Part shown: positions 16,880 to 25,584 of the stretch, one piece after another
Position numbering within the stretch: the stretch's first letter is position 1
How the letters are laid out: each line of letters begins with the position of its first letter
The notes under the pieces: generated by a model
Database searches by the model: none
Seen by the model: only the letters and a program-made list of their open reading frames with translations
Told to the model about the DNA's origin: nothing
Assembly: GCF_010119545.1 (NCBI RefSeq)
Contig: NZ_JAAEAA010000006.1
Span: 154,776-218,775 of the forward strand
DNA: 64,000 nucleotides
Source of the DNA: Pontibacter fetidus
GTDB taxonomy: Bacteria; Bacteroidota; Bacteroidia; Cytophagales; Hymenobacteraceae
Reading direction: 5' to 3'
Made by a program: the position numbers and the translations under genes

Positions 16880-17455
16880 TTAACGGGAAATCTGCTTGCG
16901 GATGCGGCTCAGGGTTTCGGGGGTTACACCCAGGTAAGAGGCAATTAAGTTTAGCGGTATGCGCTGCAGTATAAAAGGATATTGCTCCAGCAGGCGGTTA
17001 TACTTTTCTTCGGCGGTAAGGCCTATGGTACTTTCTACGCGGCGCTGCAGGGCAATGTAGGCGTTCTGGTAAAGTATCCGGATGTAGGTTTCGTATTTGG
17101 GTAATTCAGCTAACAGTTGGTAGTGCTGTTCCTGGTCTATCAATAGTACCTCGCTGTTTTCCAGGGCCTCGATGTTGAGGTTAGATGGTTCCTGGGTAAA
17201 GAAACTATACATATCGGATATCCACCAGCCTTCGAATGCAAACTGTATGACATGCTGCCCGCCTTTTGCATCCGTAGTGTAAGAATATAGCGCACCTTTC
17301 TCTACAAATGCCAGCCTGCTGCAAACTTCACCTTCCTGCAACAAAAACTGGCGCTTCTTTAATTTCTTCTGTGTGAAATAGCTTTTACAGATCTGAAGCT
17401 CCTCTTCTGTGGCGGTAACCTTTTCCCGGATAGATTTTAAAAGCAGTTCAGACAT
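16880..17455 (-). CDS. Crp/Fnr family transcriptional regulator
   Basis: A 191-residue regulator with an N-terminal cyclic-nucleotide-binding beta-barrel (LLQEGEVCSRLAFVEKGALY, QFAFEGWWISDMYSFF) and a short C-terminal winged helix in which SYLGVTPETLSRIRKQI is the recognition motif. The length is typical of the many short Crp/Fnr paralogues in Bacteroidota, which often do not bind cAMP. It precedes the dioxygenase gene by 139 bases on the same strand and may control that group; this is inferred from position only. Confidence 0.9.
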   Translation of the reverse strand: MSELLLKSIREKVTATEEELQICKSYFTQKKLKKRQFLLQEGEVCSRLAFVEKGALYSYTTDAKGGQHVIQFAFEGWWISDMYSFFTQEPSNLNIEALENSEVLLIDQEQHYQLLAELPKYETYIRILYQNAYIALQRRVESTIGLTAEEKYNRLLEQYPFILQRIPLNLIASYLGVTPETLSRIRKQISR

Positions 17456-17667
17456 ATGGCGGCGTTGATGACATCACAAAGTAAGTATAAAGTTATACTT
17501 ATGCATGGTATAGCGGTTAAGCTACAGCTATAAAATTACACCTCATTTTTGCCACCCTGTTTTCCTTATTTACCAATTCAGTAAAGCTGTTAACTAATAT
17601 CCAGGACTTAAGTAAGTAATCTTTTAACTATAGTTGTTCTGATATAGACCATCATTTATAAGCAGCT

Positions 17668-18268
17668 ATGAAAACTATACTTTTAATTTTATCTGTGGTA
17701 ATGACATTTGTCTCAGTTTGCTATAGTCAGCAAGCCACCCAAACACTCACTAACCTCGAAAAAGCGTACCAAGCAGAGTCGAATGCTACCCGCCGTTACG
17801 AAATGTTTGCCCAGAAAGCATCGGAAGAAAACCAAGAACAGATTGCTAAGCTTTTCAAGGCAGTTTCTAAATCAGAAGCGATACATGCGCAAAACCACAA
17901 ACGGGCCATTGAGGCGCTGGGCGGCACTCCCGGTGAAATAGTGTATGAGGACGTTAGCGTAGAAACAACCAGGCAAATCTGAAAGGTCCGATTGAAGGAG
18001 AAAAACAGAAACTGAATCGTTGTACCCAGATTTTGTGAAAATAGCTGAACAAGAAAATGCCAGCCAGGCTGCCCAGTCGTTTAGGTATGCTATGAAAGCC
18101 GAAGCGCAACACGAAAGACTATTTAAGAAAGCATTAAAGCAATTCGGGAAAAATAAAAAGATGGACTATTATGTGAGTACAGTTTCAGGCTCAACTATAG
18201 CTGCAAATCCGGGTAAACCTTCGCCAGCGCCAAAGTATAGCAACGAGCAATACATTAAAATTGAGTAA
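17668..18268 (+). pseudogene. exported rubrerythrin with two frameshifts
   Basis: A rubrerythrin-type diiron protein with a signal peptide (ILLILSVVMTFVSVCYSQ). The first frame (17668-17982, 104 residues) holds the first helices with EKAYQAESNATRRYEMF and AVSKSEAIHAQNHKRAI, including an EXXH motif. It stops at a TGA at 17980. A second frame from about 17976 continues as NLKGPIEGEKQKLN, and a third from about 18018 as LYPDFVKIAEQENASQAA, KAEAQHERLFKKALKQFG and the C-terminal domain, ending 18268. Each step is a one-base loss. The C-terminal YYVSTVSGSTIAANPGK region aligns with the rubredoxin domain (YYVCPVCG), but the iron-binding Cys are Ser. A sequencing error cannot be excluded. The gene ends 20 bases from the converging motB-like gene. 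Confidence 0.8.
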
Positions 18269-18287
18269 ACTATACCTGCGTAATTGG

Positions 18288-18941
18288 TTATTTAACCTTT
18301 TCGAGCGTTCCAACTTTTGGCAGAATCTGGATCACGAACCTACGATCCCGGATATCGCCTTTACGGCCGGCTCCTTCAAAACCACTACCTGCAGCAATCA
18401 GTTCTATCCGGTCTTTGGGGAATTTGATGCCGGCACTTTGCCAGAACTTGAGCAGGGCCAACGCCCGCTGGTAACTTAACTGCAAGGCATACTCTCGCTG
18501 GGTAACATTGCGCGGATCGCCAGCCGGGAAACTGGCTGCGCGACCGTCTATCACTATCAGGTATTTTACATCTTTCTCGTCTATGGAATTGATGACCTGG
18601 CTCAGGTTCTGCCCGGCTCTGCGCAGTGGTGCCCTGGAGCGTTCCGGTATTACAGCGCTGCTTTGCTCGAACAGTACATCAACCAATAATTCGTGTCGTT
18701 TATACTTTTCGTTGTACTGGAAATACTTATCATCCAGGCGGGCAAGGGCGGCTTTGATTTCGTCTAGTTTGCGCTTTTCCTGTACCTCTACCTGCAGCCG
18801 GGCAATGTTCTCGCGGTTCTCCCGGTCCTTGCCCTGGAACATTTTATAGCTTAGTACAAAAAGCACCAGCATCACCAGAAAAAGCACCGTCATCAGGTCG
18901 ACGTAACTGGGCCAGAAAAAGTCTCTGCTCTCCTTGCTCAT
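18288..18941 (-). CDS. MotB/ZorB-like protein: one TM helix plus OmpA-like domain
   Basis: A 217-residue protein and the last gene of the seven-gene cluster. The N-terminal helix (SYVDLMTVLFLVMLVLFVLS, residues 12-31) has Asp15 in the position of the proton-carrying Asp of MotB (YADFMT) and ZorB. A coiled segment (about 36-85) leads to an OmpA-type peptidoglycan-binding domain with QLSYQRALALLKFW and, near the end, DRRFVIQILPK, matching the LSxxRA and NRRV motifs. It starts 2 bases after the stop of the MotA-like gene, so the two are coupled and probably form a stator-like ion channel anchored to the wall. No ExbD/TolR features are seen. Confidence 0.85.
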   Translation of the reverse strand: MSKESRDFFWPSYVDLMTVLFLVMLVLFVLSYKMFQGKDRENRENIARLQVEVQEKRKLDEIKAALARLDDKYFQYNEKYKRHELLVDVLFEQSSAVIPERSRAPLRRAGQNLSQVINSIDEKDVKYLIVIDGRAASFPAGDPRNVTQREYALQLSYQRALALLKFWQSAGIKFPKDRIELIAAGSGFEGAGRKGDIRDRRFVIQILPKVGTLEKVK

Positions 18942-18943
18942 CC

Positions 18944-20704
18944 TTACCTCCTGCTGTTGCCGCCACCAAATAACTTATCAAGTGCCGCTTTAATTGGGCC
19001 CGGCTCCAGGCTTCGCGCCATGTGCATGTTAAGTACCTGTAGTTGCTGTAATAACTGCTGTTGTATGGCCATGTCGGTCTCTATTTTCTGAAGCAGGCGT
19101 TCGTTGGTTTGCTGTATCTCTCCGGATAGTTGTTGTTGTGTTCTGTTCAGGTCGCTTTGCTGCTGATTCAGGTTCTCGAAAGGCTGCATATAATCCAGAA
19201 TGCGCTGGTAAACGTTGTCTTCGTTGAGGTTCCGGAAATGTTCCTGCCACTTTTCGTAGGCGTTCTGTGCATCGCGTTCCTGGTGCTGCAGGCGGGCTTC
19301 CATCAGGTCGGTTAAGCGAAGGGCGGCTTTATCGAAATACTGTTCTATGCGGGAGCCAATGTCATTTAATTCGCGCTCGTGCTGCCCAAAAAAGTTAACC
19401 TGCCGTTGAATGGACTCATCGTGCTTTTGCAGGTAGCCCGGCACTTTGTCAAAGCCTTCCTGCAGGCTGGTTAAACGGCCCAACACATCGCTTATCGTAT
19501 GCGTCAGTTCTGCTCCTTTCTGCACCGATTCGTTCAATGCCACCTGGTACTGCATAAAGTTTTTAAATAGCTGTTCGCTTTCCTTCATCTTATCAAATAC
19601 CTGCAGATTAGCGTTCGCCATCTGCGTAAAACCGATCTTGTCCAGCTTCTCTATGAATTCCTTTTGGGTGCTGATGTTCTCCGTAAGTGTGTCAACTATA
19701 GGCCGGAAGCCAAGTACCTTATCTAGGAAATCTTTATTGAATGAATCGAGCACCGACTTCAGGTTGCTTAGGCTGGCCGCCATATCGGAGTTCAGCTTGG
19801 GCAGCAGGTGCGTTTGCAGGAAAGTATAATAATCGTTCTGTCGCCTGTCCCGTATACTTCGGGCATTTTTCAGGGCATGGTTCCCGATCAAGGTAAGCAG
19901 CAAACCACAGAAGCTACCGGCCATCGCGATCATCACCCCGAACAGGAAAGATGGAATGTTTTGATCGGTTATAAAAGAGCCTGCCGCTGCTCCGTTTTCA
20001 TCTGCCGTAAAACCAGACCAGATCAAACTCGACAAACCAATTATTACCCCTGAAAAAGTGCCCAGTAAACCTACATAAAGCGGCGTAGTTATAGTTGACT
20101 GCACTTCTGCATCCAGAGCTTCAGAGTAGCGCTCCGATACATCTTTCAGTATATCGAAATCTGCGGCCGCACCCTTATTGCGCTTCAGGTACTCGTTGGT
20201 GTTCCGGATGATCCGGCTAAACGTCTCTGAGGGATTACGGACTTCTATCAAGTCTATAGTTGCAGCACCTTTCCCACCCGACGAAACCGAACTTACCAGC
20301 GCATCCGGGTCGCCCTGCACCAGGTAAATGTTATGGCCGGTTACCAGTTTATCGAACTTCTCGCGGGCTATAGTATATGCCGGCACCGGGCCACCTTTTG
20401 CTTCGATGTGCAGCAGGTCATTTTCCACAGCAACAATGCGTTTTACAGCCGGGTTAGAGGGTGTAAACTCCCGGAAGGGTTTGCCGGCCAGCAGTGCCCC
20501 CCATAGTTGCTCTATAGTTTGTGGTGCAGTGGCAACTATAGGTGCGGTGTGATCTAGTAAGGTTTCTGTAACAGATAACTTCTCTTCGGAAGGAAACAGG
20601 TTTTTGATAAGCTCAATTTTGACCTTGTTATTCCGGTATACATAAAACTGGTAACCAAGTATAGCAAGTACTAAAAGTGCTTCAAAAATAAATATTCCTT
20701 CCAT
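18944..20704 (-). CDS. MotA/TolQ/ExbB-family channel subunit with long coiled-coil tail (ZorA-like)
   Basis: A 586-residue inner-membrane protein. One helix lies at residues 5-24 (FIFEALLVLAILGYQFYVY); after a soluble part of about 180 residues come two hydrophobic segments, VGLLGTFSGVIIGLSSLIW and FGVMIAMAGSFCGLLLTLIG, which form the MotA/TolQ/ExbB proton-channel signature. From about residue 285 to the end lies a long cytoplasmic part rich in Q, E and L (DLNRTQQQLSGEIQQTNERL), predicted coiled coil. This layout, channel plus long tail, is that of ZorA of the Zorya defence system more than of TolQ. It is coupled to the MotB-like gene and follows the Q/R-rich protein gene by 9 bases. Confidence 0.84.
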   Translation of the reverse strand: MEGIFIFEALLVLAILGYQFYVYRNNKVKIELIKNLFPSEEKLSVTETLLDHTAPIVATAPQTIEQLWGALLAGKPFREFTPSNPAVKRIVAVENDLLHIEAKGGPVPAYTIAREKFDKLVTGHNIYLVQGDPDALVSSVSSGGKGAATIDLIEVRNPSETFSRIIRNTNEYLKRNKGAAADFDILKDVSERYSEALDAEVQSTITTPLYVGLLGTFSGVIIGLSSLIWSGFTADENGAAAGSFITDQNIPSFLFGVMIAMAGSFCGLLLTLIGNHALKNARSIRDRRQNDYYTFLQTHLLPKLNSDMAASLSNLKSVLDSFNKDFLDKVLGFRPIVDTLTENISTQKEFIEKLDKIGFTQMANANLQVFDKMKESEQLFKNFMQYQVALNESVQKGAELTHTISDVLGRLTSLQEGFDKVPGYLQKHDESIQRQVNFFGQHERELNDIGSRIEQYFDKAALRLTDLMEARLQHQERDAQNAYEKWQEHFRNLNEDNVYQRILDYMQPFENLNQQQSDLNRTQQQLSGEIQQTNERLLQKIETDMAIQQQLLQQLQVLNMHMARSLEPGPIKAALDKLFGGGNSRR

Positions 20705-20713
20705 GTATGCGGG

Positions 20714-21658
20714 TTATCTGAAATCGATTCTGGCTTTCTCCTGTATTCTCCAGCCATTGTTTACTTTAGCCAGCACGCCGTCCTGTTGCTGCACTATCCG
20801 GGATACCATGCGGTTCGATGGCTTCTCAAAATCAAAGGCATTCTCCAGGCGGTCTATCCCCTGCGAAATAACAAAGGCATGGTTACCACTCAGGTTAAAA
20901 CGGTAATGCGTTGTGTTACTGCCTTCGGCTGGTACATCTACTTCAATGTAACTATCAGAGTCGGGCTGGCGCTGTAAATGATGCTGGCGTATCACCCCGT
21001 CTTCCGGGATAATGGCAAAACGCATACCTGAATCGGCTACCACTTCGGGCGCTTGTTCGGCTATAGTTGTGGGCTGGTTAAATCCTGCTTCCTGTTCCAG
21101 TTCATCCAGCAAATGACTCCCGACAATTTCGAAATTTATACCATCTGTAGCTGCCAGTGGCTGTTCGCTAACAGGTTCTTCCGAGTTGCCCGATCGGTCT
21201 CTTGGCTCGTTACGTCTGCGGTTCTCTTTTTTGCGACGCTGTTGCTGCTCCTGCTGGCTTGTATCCTGTTGCTGCTGTTGCGGCCTTTCTTGTTGTTGGG
21301 GTCTTTCCTGCTGACGTCGCTCCTGCTGTTGGCGCTCGGGTTGCTGTCTTTCCTGTGGTAGCCGTTCCTGTTGAGGCTGTCGCTCTTTTTGTTTCTGACG
21401 TGGCTCTTGTCTCTCAGGCTTCTGTTGTTCCTGTTTAGGCTGGTTTCTACGCCCAGTCTCTTCCAGCTCAGGCGCTGGTTTATTTCCCCGGTTAGCTGAG
21501 CTTTGTAACCTGCTCTGGTTTGCTTCCAGGTACTTTACACGCTCCTTCAGGTCTTCTATGCGTTTGCCTAAAATATGATGTGAGCTGCTGGCCCTGATAA
21601 AAGCAAAACCTGCCCCAACCAGTGCTACTAAACTTATTATAATTGCGATTGTAACCAT
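20714..21658 (-). CDS. membrane-anchored Q/R/E-rich coiled-coil protein, unknown
   Basis: A 314-residue protein I do not recognise. An N-terminal membrane helix (IAIIISLVALVGAGFAFI) is followed by a short coiled coil (KRIEDLKERVKYLEANQSRL), then a low-complexity stretch at about residues 68-150 made almost only of Q, R, E, P and K, with imperfect repeats of the form QERxQ. The C-terminal part (about 170-314) has ordinary composition and looks folded; it contains RFAIIPEDGVIRQHHL, HYRFNLSGNHAFVISQ and NNGWRIQEKARIDFR. Its place between the ATPase and the channel gene suggests a scaffold linking the two, which is inference. The 127 bases before it contain only AT-rich DNA. Confidence 0.75.
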   Translation of the reverse strand: MVTIAIIISLVALVGAGFAFIRASSSHHILGKRIEDLKERVKYLEANQSRLQSSANRGNKPAPELEETGRRNQPKQEQQKPERQEPRQKQKERQPQQERLPQERQQPERQQQERRQQERPQQQERPQQQQQDTSQQEQQQRRKKENRRRNEPRDRSGNSEEPVSEQPLAATDGINFEIVGSHLLDELEQEAGFNQPTTIAEQAPEVVADSGMRFAIIPEDGVIRQHHLQRQPDSDSYIEVDVPAEGSNTTHYRFNLSGNHAFVISQGIDRLENAFDFEKPSNRMVSRIVQQQDGVLAKVNNGWRIQEKARIDFR

Positions 21659-21785
21659 TTTTCAATGTAGTTTTATTCTGATGAAGAAATAATGTCTTTG
21701 TGAAAGTATACTCTGTCAAACTATAAAATCAACCACCCCTGATTATAGTTGAGAATGATTGATTTATAGTTTGATTTTCTGTTTG

Positions 21786-24700
21786 TTAGGAAATAGCGCT
21801 TACCTGAGACTGCTGCTTATATAACTCTTTCGATAGCAAGTACAGCGACTGCTTTAGCGGCATAAAGAACATGGTCTCATGTAGCGGCTCCCGGTCTGTC
21901 AGGCCACGCACGGTATCTTCCAGCACCATGGTATAGCTGTCCTGCAGGTTCATGCGCATAAAGTCCAGCACACGCATCGGGTCTACCTCCACGCCCATCG
22001 AGCGCATCAGCGGCGAAATATCCGGATCATCCAGCAACATGGTCAGGCAGTTCATTACATTATCCATAACTTCCTGGCGTAGCTCACCGGTAATCTGTGT
22101 TTTGGTTACTGGCGTCAGGGCATCTGTTACGTTGGCAGAACCAGTCGGTTTTAGTATCGGGATGTTCGTTAAGTCGTTCAGGTCTGTGCCTTCCAGTGCC
22201 ATCGCGCCGCCATTGGCCGTTACCTGCTTCGGATTGTCTACCAGTACCAGTTTAAAGTTTGCCGGCGGCTCCTGCCCTGTTACCTTCTGGAAAATAGCCT
22301 TCGCATAGCGCTCCACATTCGACAGGTTGTTGCCTGCACTCAGCAACTTAATGTATAAACTACCGCGACCGCTAAACGAAATGTAGCGTGGCACTTTTAC
22401 ATCCAGTTGCTGCACCAGTTGTGCCAGGTGGTACATCAACGAGCCGAAGTGTAGGTAGAACATCAGTCTTAACTGACGCGCCTGCAGTAGCTGCGAACTA
22501 TAGTTCAGTTCCTTATCATAACTAAACAGCAATGCACTTATATCCGCTGAGTTAAAGTCCGGGTTATCCAAAGCTGTTTCCAGGAATTTGCGATACTCGC
22601 GTCCTTCTTCGGTTAGCGGAATACGCAATACGTGGTCCACGCCATACTGCAGCAGGCCATTGTCTTTACTTGTTTTTACAGTAGCAAAACCATCACCCCA
22701 CAAATCGTTGCCGGCAAAACGGAACGACGAACTATGCGAAGGCCTGCGGTTTGTGAACAGTAACACATCGGTTGTACCACCACCAATGTCCACGTTGATC
22801 AGGTTCTCGTCCTGGCTCGGCACTACAGCCCCTGTCCTGGACAGGAAGTAGAACGGAGCCACTGACTCAGTAATGCAAACCGTATTCCTGCCATTTTTGA
22901 ACACGTTGTTGTACACCGTATCCCACACGTTCTGGAACATGTTGCGGGAATATTCATCAAAGCTCAATGGGGCAAACCATACTATTTTGGTACTCGCCAC
23001 ATTGCCGTTGTTCAGTACTACCTTGTTCTTGATGAGCAGCATGATTTCGGTGAAGAAGGCTTCGATGCGGCGCTTGCCGGCATTGGTCAGCGTTTCGCTC
23101 CACTTCAGGTCGGTGTGGTAGGTTTGCTTGTACTGGTCCTGGTGCGTGCCTTCGGTATTAATGGAGAAACCTATGTTGATATTGCCAAACAGGTTCGTGA
23201 TCTGGTTCTCAAAATCAATAGACTCGCAGGTAGCCGTACGTGTCGGGAAGTTATACAACGAGCCACCGGAGCCGATAATCAACGGTATAAATTCGCGCTT
23301 CAGCAAAGTCTCTACGGCAAACAATCTACCAAAGCCGCGCTTATGGAAACGCTGGTAATCTGTTAGCGACTGATCATCGGAAGGCTTGTTGAGCATAACC
23401 AGTTGCTGGTCGTTAGCTGTGATGGAAAACTCGCGCGGCGGCTGGTTCGAGCCTGAAGTATAGGCGATATGCGTGTTCGAGGTACCAAAGTCAATAGCAA
23501 AAGTAAAGTTATGAATACCCTGCTGTTTCTCTTCAAATTTAGGAACGATGAGTGCCTTGCCCACAAAATCTACCCCGGCATGAGTAAACTCCGCTACATC
23601 GAAGTGTATGCCACGGATCTCGTAGTAAGTGCTGCCCGCGCTGCTGTTACTCTTCCTGGTTCTGCGGTGTGCAGTAGCTGAAATAATACCACCACCAGCT
23701 TCCAGTAACTTGCCACCTGCATAGAAATTGAGCGAATGGTTCTTATTCACCAACAACGGATCAATGTCTTCATCTACCAGCATCACCTTGTAAAAGTCGT
23801 TGTACTGCACCGCGTCGGTAAACTTATAGAACGGAAATACACCCAACCCAATTCTGGATTTCAGGATATGCCCTTTCTCCGGAATCACGTTGCCGTTCGC
23901 GTCTTTTGAGTTCAGTGGGTTGTCGTAATAGCTGCGCTCGTATACCACATTTCCTTTTTCCGTCGGCACGTTCAGTGTTACCCGCACATGGTTCACATCG
24001 ATATGGAAGGTCAGGTGATTGGCCAGGTCTTCTGGTGTGAAAAACTGGAAGTATAAACTGGTGATCGGCAGCAGGTAATTAAAAGTTTTATCGGTTACAC
24101 CCGGCTGGTACACTACGGTACCACTATAGAAACGATCCGTGTTTACTTCGTAAGGAACCTGCACCAGCGTTTCCTGTAACAGGTCGTTTATCGTTAAGTA
24201 TGGATAGTTAAACCCGACACCCGGAAGTGAACGGTTCTCCAGCGGTTTCTCGTCGTAATAGCCCACCACTGTATTAACCGGCCATGCCAGGTTGTTTACA
24301 TACTTTATAGTTGGTGCTAAGCGTAGTTCGGGCTTCAGTACAATTGGTCGCTCGCCTGAAAAACCGGTATGTGTCGGGCGAATGAACAGATCGCTACTGA
24401 TAACGGCTGTCTGATCCTTTTTCACCAGGAAGTTGATGTGGCCCACGTGTACCGGGTTTTGCTGAAAATCTACCAGTTGCAGGTACTCCGAAGCTATGGC
24501 TCCCTGACCAACCTCACCTGCCATATTAATTTTGCGCAGCAAATTCTCGTCCAATGAATTATACACCGCCGGAAATGCCTGGATCATGGCTGGGTTTGAT
24601 ACAAATAGCTTGTGCACATACTCCCTGAAATCCTGCTCACGATCTTCCAGCGATACAAAATTATGGTCGAAGTAAGTACCGATATTCTGGGCACGGTTTA

Positions 24701-25250
24701 TACTAAGCGGCTGCACGTTTGGTGCCACAAACAGGAATGTCAGCGGCGATGTACCGCCAATCAGCTGCATGTGCCTGTCGCCGCGTGGGGTTGTTGTTTC
24801 AAAAAAGATCAGGAAAATGTCATCGATTCCCTGGAAGCGGCTGTCGTTCATGAACAGTTCCAGCGTGCGACCCAGCAAGCTCGTGTTCGGGTTGGCCTGC
24901 ATCGCACCCAACTGCTGGTGCTTGTTCCAGCGGCGGATGATGATCTTGTTACCAGCCTGCGCATAGCTTTGGTGATTGTAAAGCAGTTCCCACAGATCCC
25001 AGAAATGGGTTACAAATTTGTGGTAAATGGTGTTGGTGCTATTACCTGCTACGCCGCGTTTCACAAATTCGAAAGCGGTTTCGAAAAGGTGCATGCGGGC
25101 AAATGGCGTTGGTATGGAAGCGTTAATCTTCAAAGCGCGGCCACCAGCGCCATCGGTTATATCTTTTATCTCGGTGCTTGTGATCTGGCTGGTCTTAGCC
25201 CAGCCTTCCACGTTTGATCCGGTTTTATGTAGACGAAGAACTTTCGGCAT
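21786..25250 (-). CDS. large protein with C-terminal Hsp70/actin-type ATPase domain
   Basis: An 1154-residue protein without a signal peptide. The C-terminal half is an actin/Hsp70-fold ATPase: phosphate-1 loop FAIDFGTSNTHIAY (Asp587 onward), phosphate-2 loop VDIGGGTTDVLLF (about 820), an adenosine-type motif ISFSGRGSLYIKLL and VTANGGAMALEG. The first 570 residues match no domain I know; they include HFWDLWELLYNHQSYAQAGN and IDDIFLIFFETTTPRGD and look globular and beta-rich. The nearest family that comes to mind is the large SrfB-type Hsp70-like proteins, but I cannot confirm this. It is separated from the tubulin-like gene upstream by 334 bases holding two inverted repeats. Confidence 0.8.
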   Translation of the reverse strand: MPKVLRLHKTGSNVEGWAKTSQITSTEIKDITDGAGGRALKINASIPTPFARMHLFETAFEFVKRGVAGNSTNTIYHKFVTHFWDLWELLYNHQSYAQAGNKIIIRRWNKHQQLGAMQANPNTSLLGRTLELFMNDSRFQGIDDIFLIFFETTTPRGDRHMQLIGGTSPLTFLFVAPNVQPLSINRAQNIGTYFDHNFVSLEDREQDFREYVHKLFVSNPAMIQAFPAVYNSLDENLLRKINMAGEVGQGAIASEYLQLVDFQQNPVHVGHINFLVKKDQTAVISSDLFIRPTHTGFSGERPIVLKPELRLAPTIKYVNNLAWPVNTVVGYYDEKPLENRSLPGVGFNYPYLTINDLLQETLVQVPYEVNTDRFYSGTVVYQPGVTDKTFNYLLPITSLYFQFFTPEDLANHLTFHIDVNHVRVTLNVPTEKGNVVYERSYYDNPLNSKDANGNVIPEKGHILKSRIGLGVFPFYKFTDAVQYNDFYKVMLVDEDIDPLLVNKNHSLNFYAGGKLLEAGGGIISATAHRRTRKSNSSAGSTYYEIRGIHFDVAEFTHAGVDFVGKALIVPKFEEKQQGIHNFTFAIDFGTSNTHIAYTSGSNQPPREFSITANDQQLVMLNKPSDDQSLTDYQRFHKRGFGRLFAVETLLKREFIPLIIGSGGSLYNFPTRTATCESIDFENQITNLFGNINIGFSINTEGTHQDQYKQTYHTDLKWSETLTNAGKRRIEAFFTEIMLLIKNKVVLNNGNVASTKIVWFAPLSFDEYSRNMFQNVWDTVYNNVFKNGRNTVCITESVAPFYFLSRTGAVVPSQDENLINVDIGGGTTDVLLFTNRRPSHSSSFRFAGNDLWGDGFATVKTSKDNGLLQYGVDHVLRIPLTEEGREYRKFLETALDNPDFNSADISALLFSYDKELNYSSQLLQARQLRLMFYLHFGSLMYHLAQLVQQLDVKVPRYISFSGRGSLYIKLLSAGNNLSNVERYAKAIFQKVTGQEPPANFKLVLVDNPKQVTANGGAMALEGTDLNDLTNIPILKPTGSANVTDALTPVTKTQITGELRQEVMDNVMNCLTMLLDDPDISPLMRSMGVEVDPMRVLDFMRMNLQDSYTMVLEDTVRGLTDREPLHETMFFMPLKQSLYLLSKELYKQQSQVSAIS

Positions 25251-25280
25251 GTTTGTTTTTTGTTTTAAGTACGATTACCT

Positions 25281-25403
25281 GCCCTCGCTCGCGTCCCGCG
25301 AGTGTGAGCTATTTGGCGGACTCTGGCCGCTTTAATTTGTACCTGTGGTACAAGTGGCGGGACACCACTGGATAACACACACTCGCGGGACGCGAGCGAG
25401 GGC
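25281..25403. repeat. perfect 26-bp inverted repeat, REP/MITE-like
   Basis: Arm 25281-25306 is the exact reverse complement of arm 25378-25403 (both contain CGCGAGxGAGGG/CCCTCGCTCGCG-type sequence). The 71-base interior has further palindromes (TTGTACCTGTGGTACAA and GTGGCGGGACACCAC). It is far more GC-rich than its surroundings. No open frame is inside. Confidence 0.88.
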
Positions 25404-25452
25404 TATCTTTTATCATTTTGCTCTTTAGGATTTGTAATCCAGAAGAGAACTA

Positions 25453-25560
25453 TCCCCTTGAGGGGATTATAGGGGTGTTTACAACTGCTTAAGATTCGAG
25501 GACATTTATCAGCAGCTAAACCTCGTGCACGATTACACCCCTGCAGTCCCCTCAAGGGGA
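25453..25560. repeat. imperfect 26-bp inverted repeat around CCCCTTGAGGGG
   Basis: Arm 25453-25478 and arm 25535-25560 are reverse complements except for about four central bases. Each arm is itself partly palindromic (CCCCTTGAGGGG). Similar palindromes recur between genes in Bacteroidota, so this is probably a REP-like element; that comparison is from memory. Confidence 0.75.
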
Positions 25561-25584
25561 CAGTCTCACTAAAGATTATCAACC

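Larger units (their letters stand above)
25251..25584 (-). other. 334-bp gap inside the cluster with two structured repeats
   Basis: No gene is present. Two inverted-repeat elements fill most of the gap (25281-25403 and 25453-25560). They could end part of the transcript, stabilise mRNA ends, or set different amounts of the tubulin-like and actin-like proteins. Confidence 0.8.

Noticed and set aside
18288..20704. Canonical Zorya type I or II system
   Set aside because: Only ZorA/ZorB-like proteins are seen; no ZorC/ZorD or ZorE is in the window, so the name Zorya would be wrong.
24612..25217. 201-codon plus-strand open frame inside the Hsp70-like gene
   Set aside because: It lies wholly antisense to a gene with strong motifs, has no family features, and long antisense frames are expected opposite such coding DNA.
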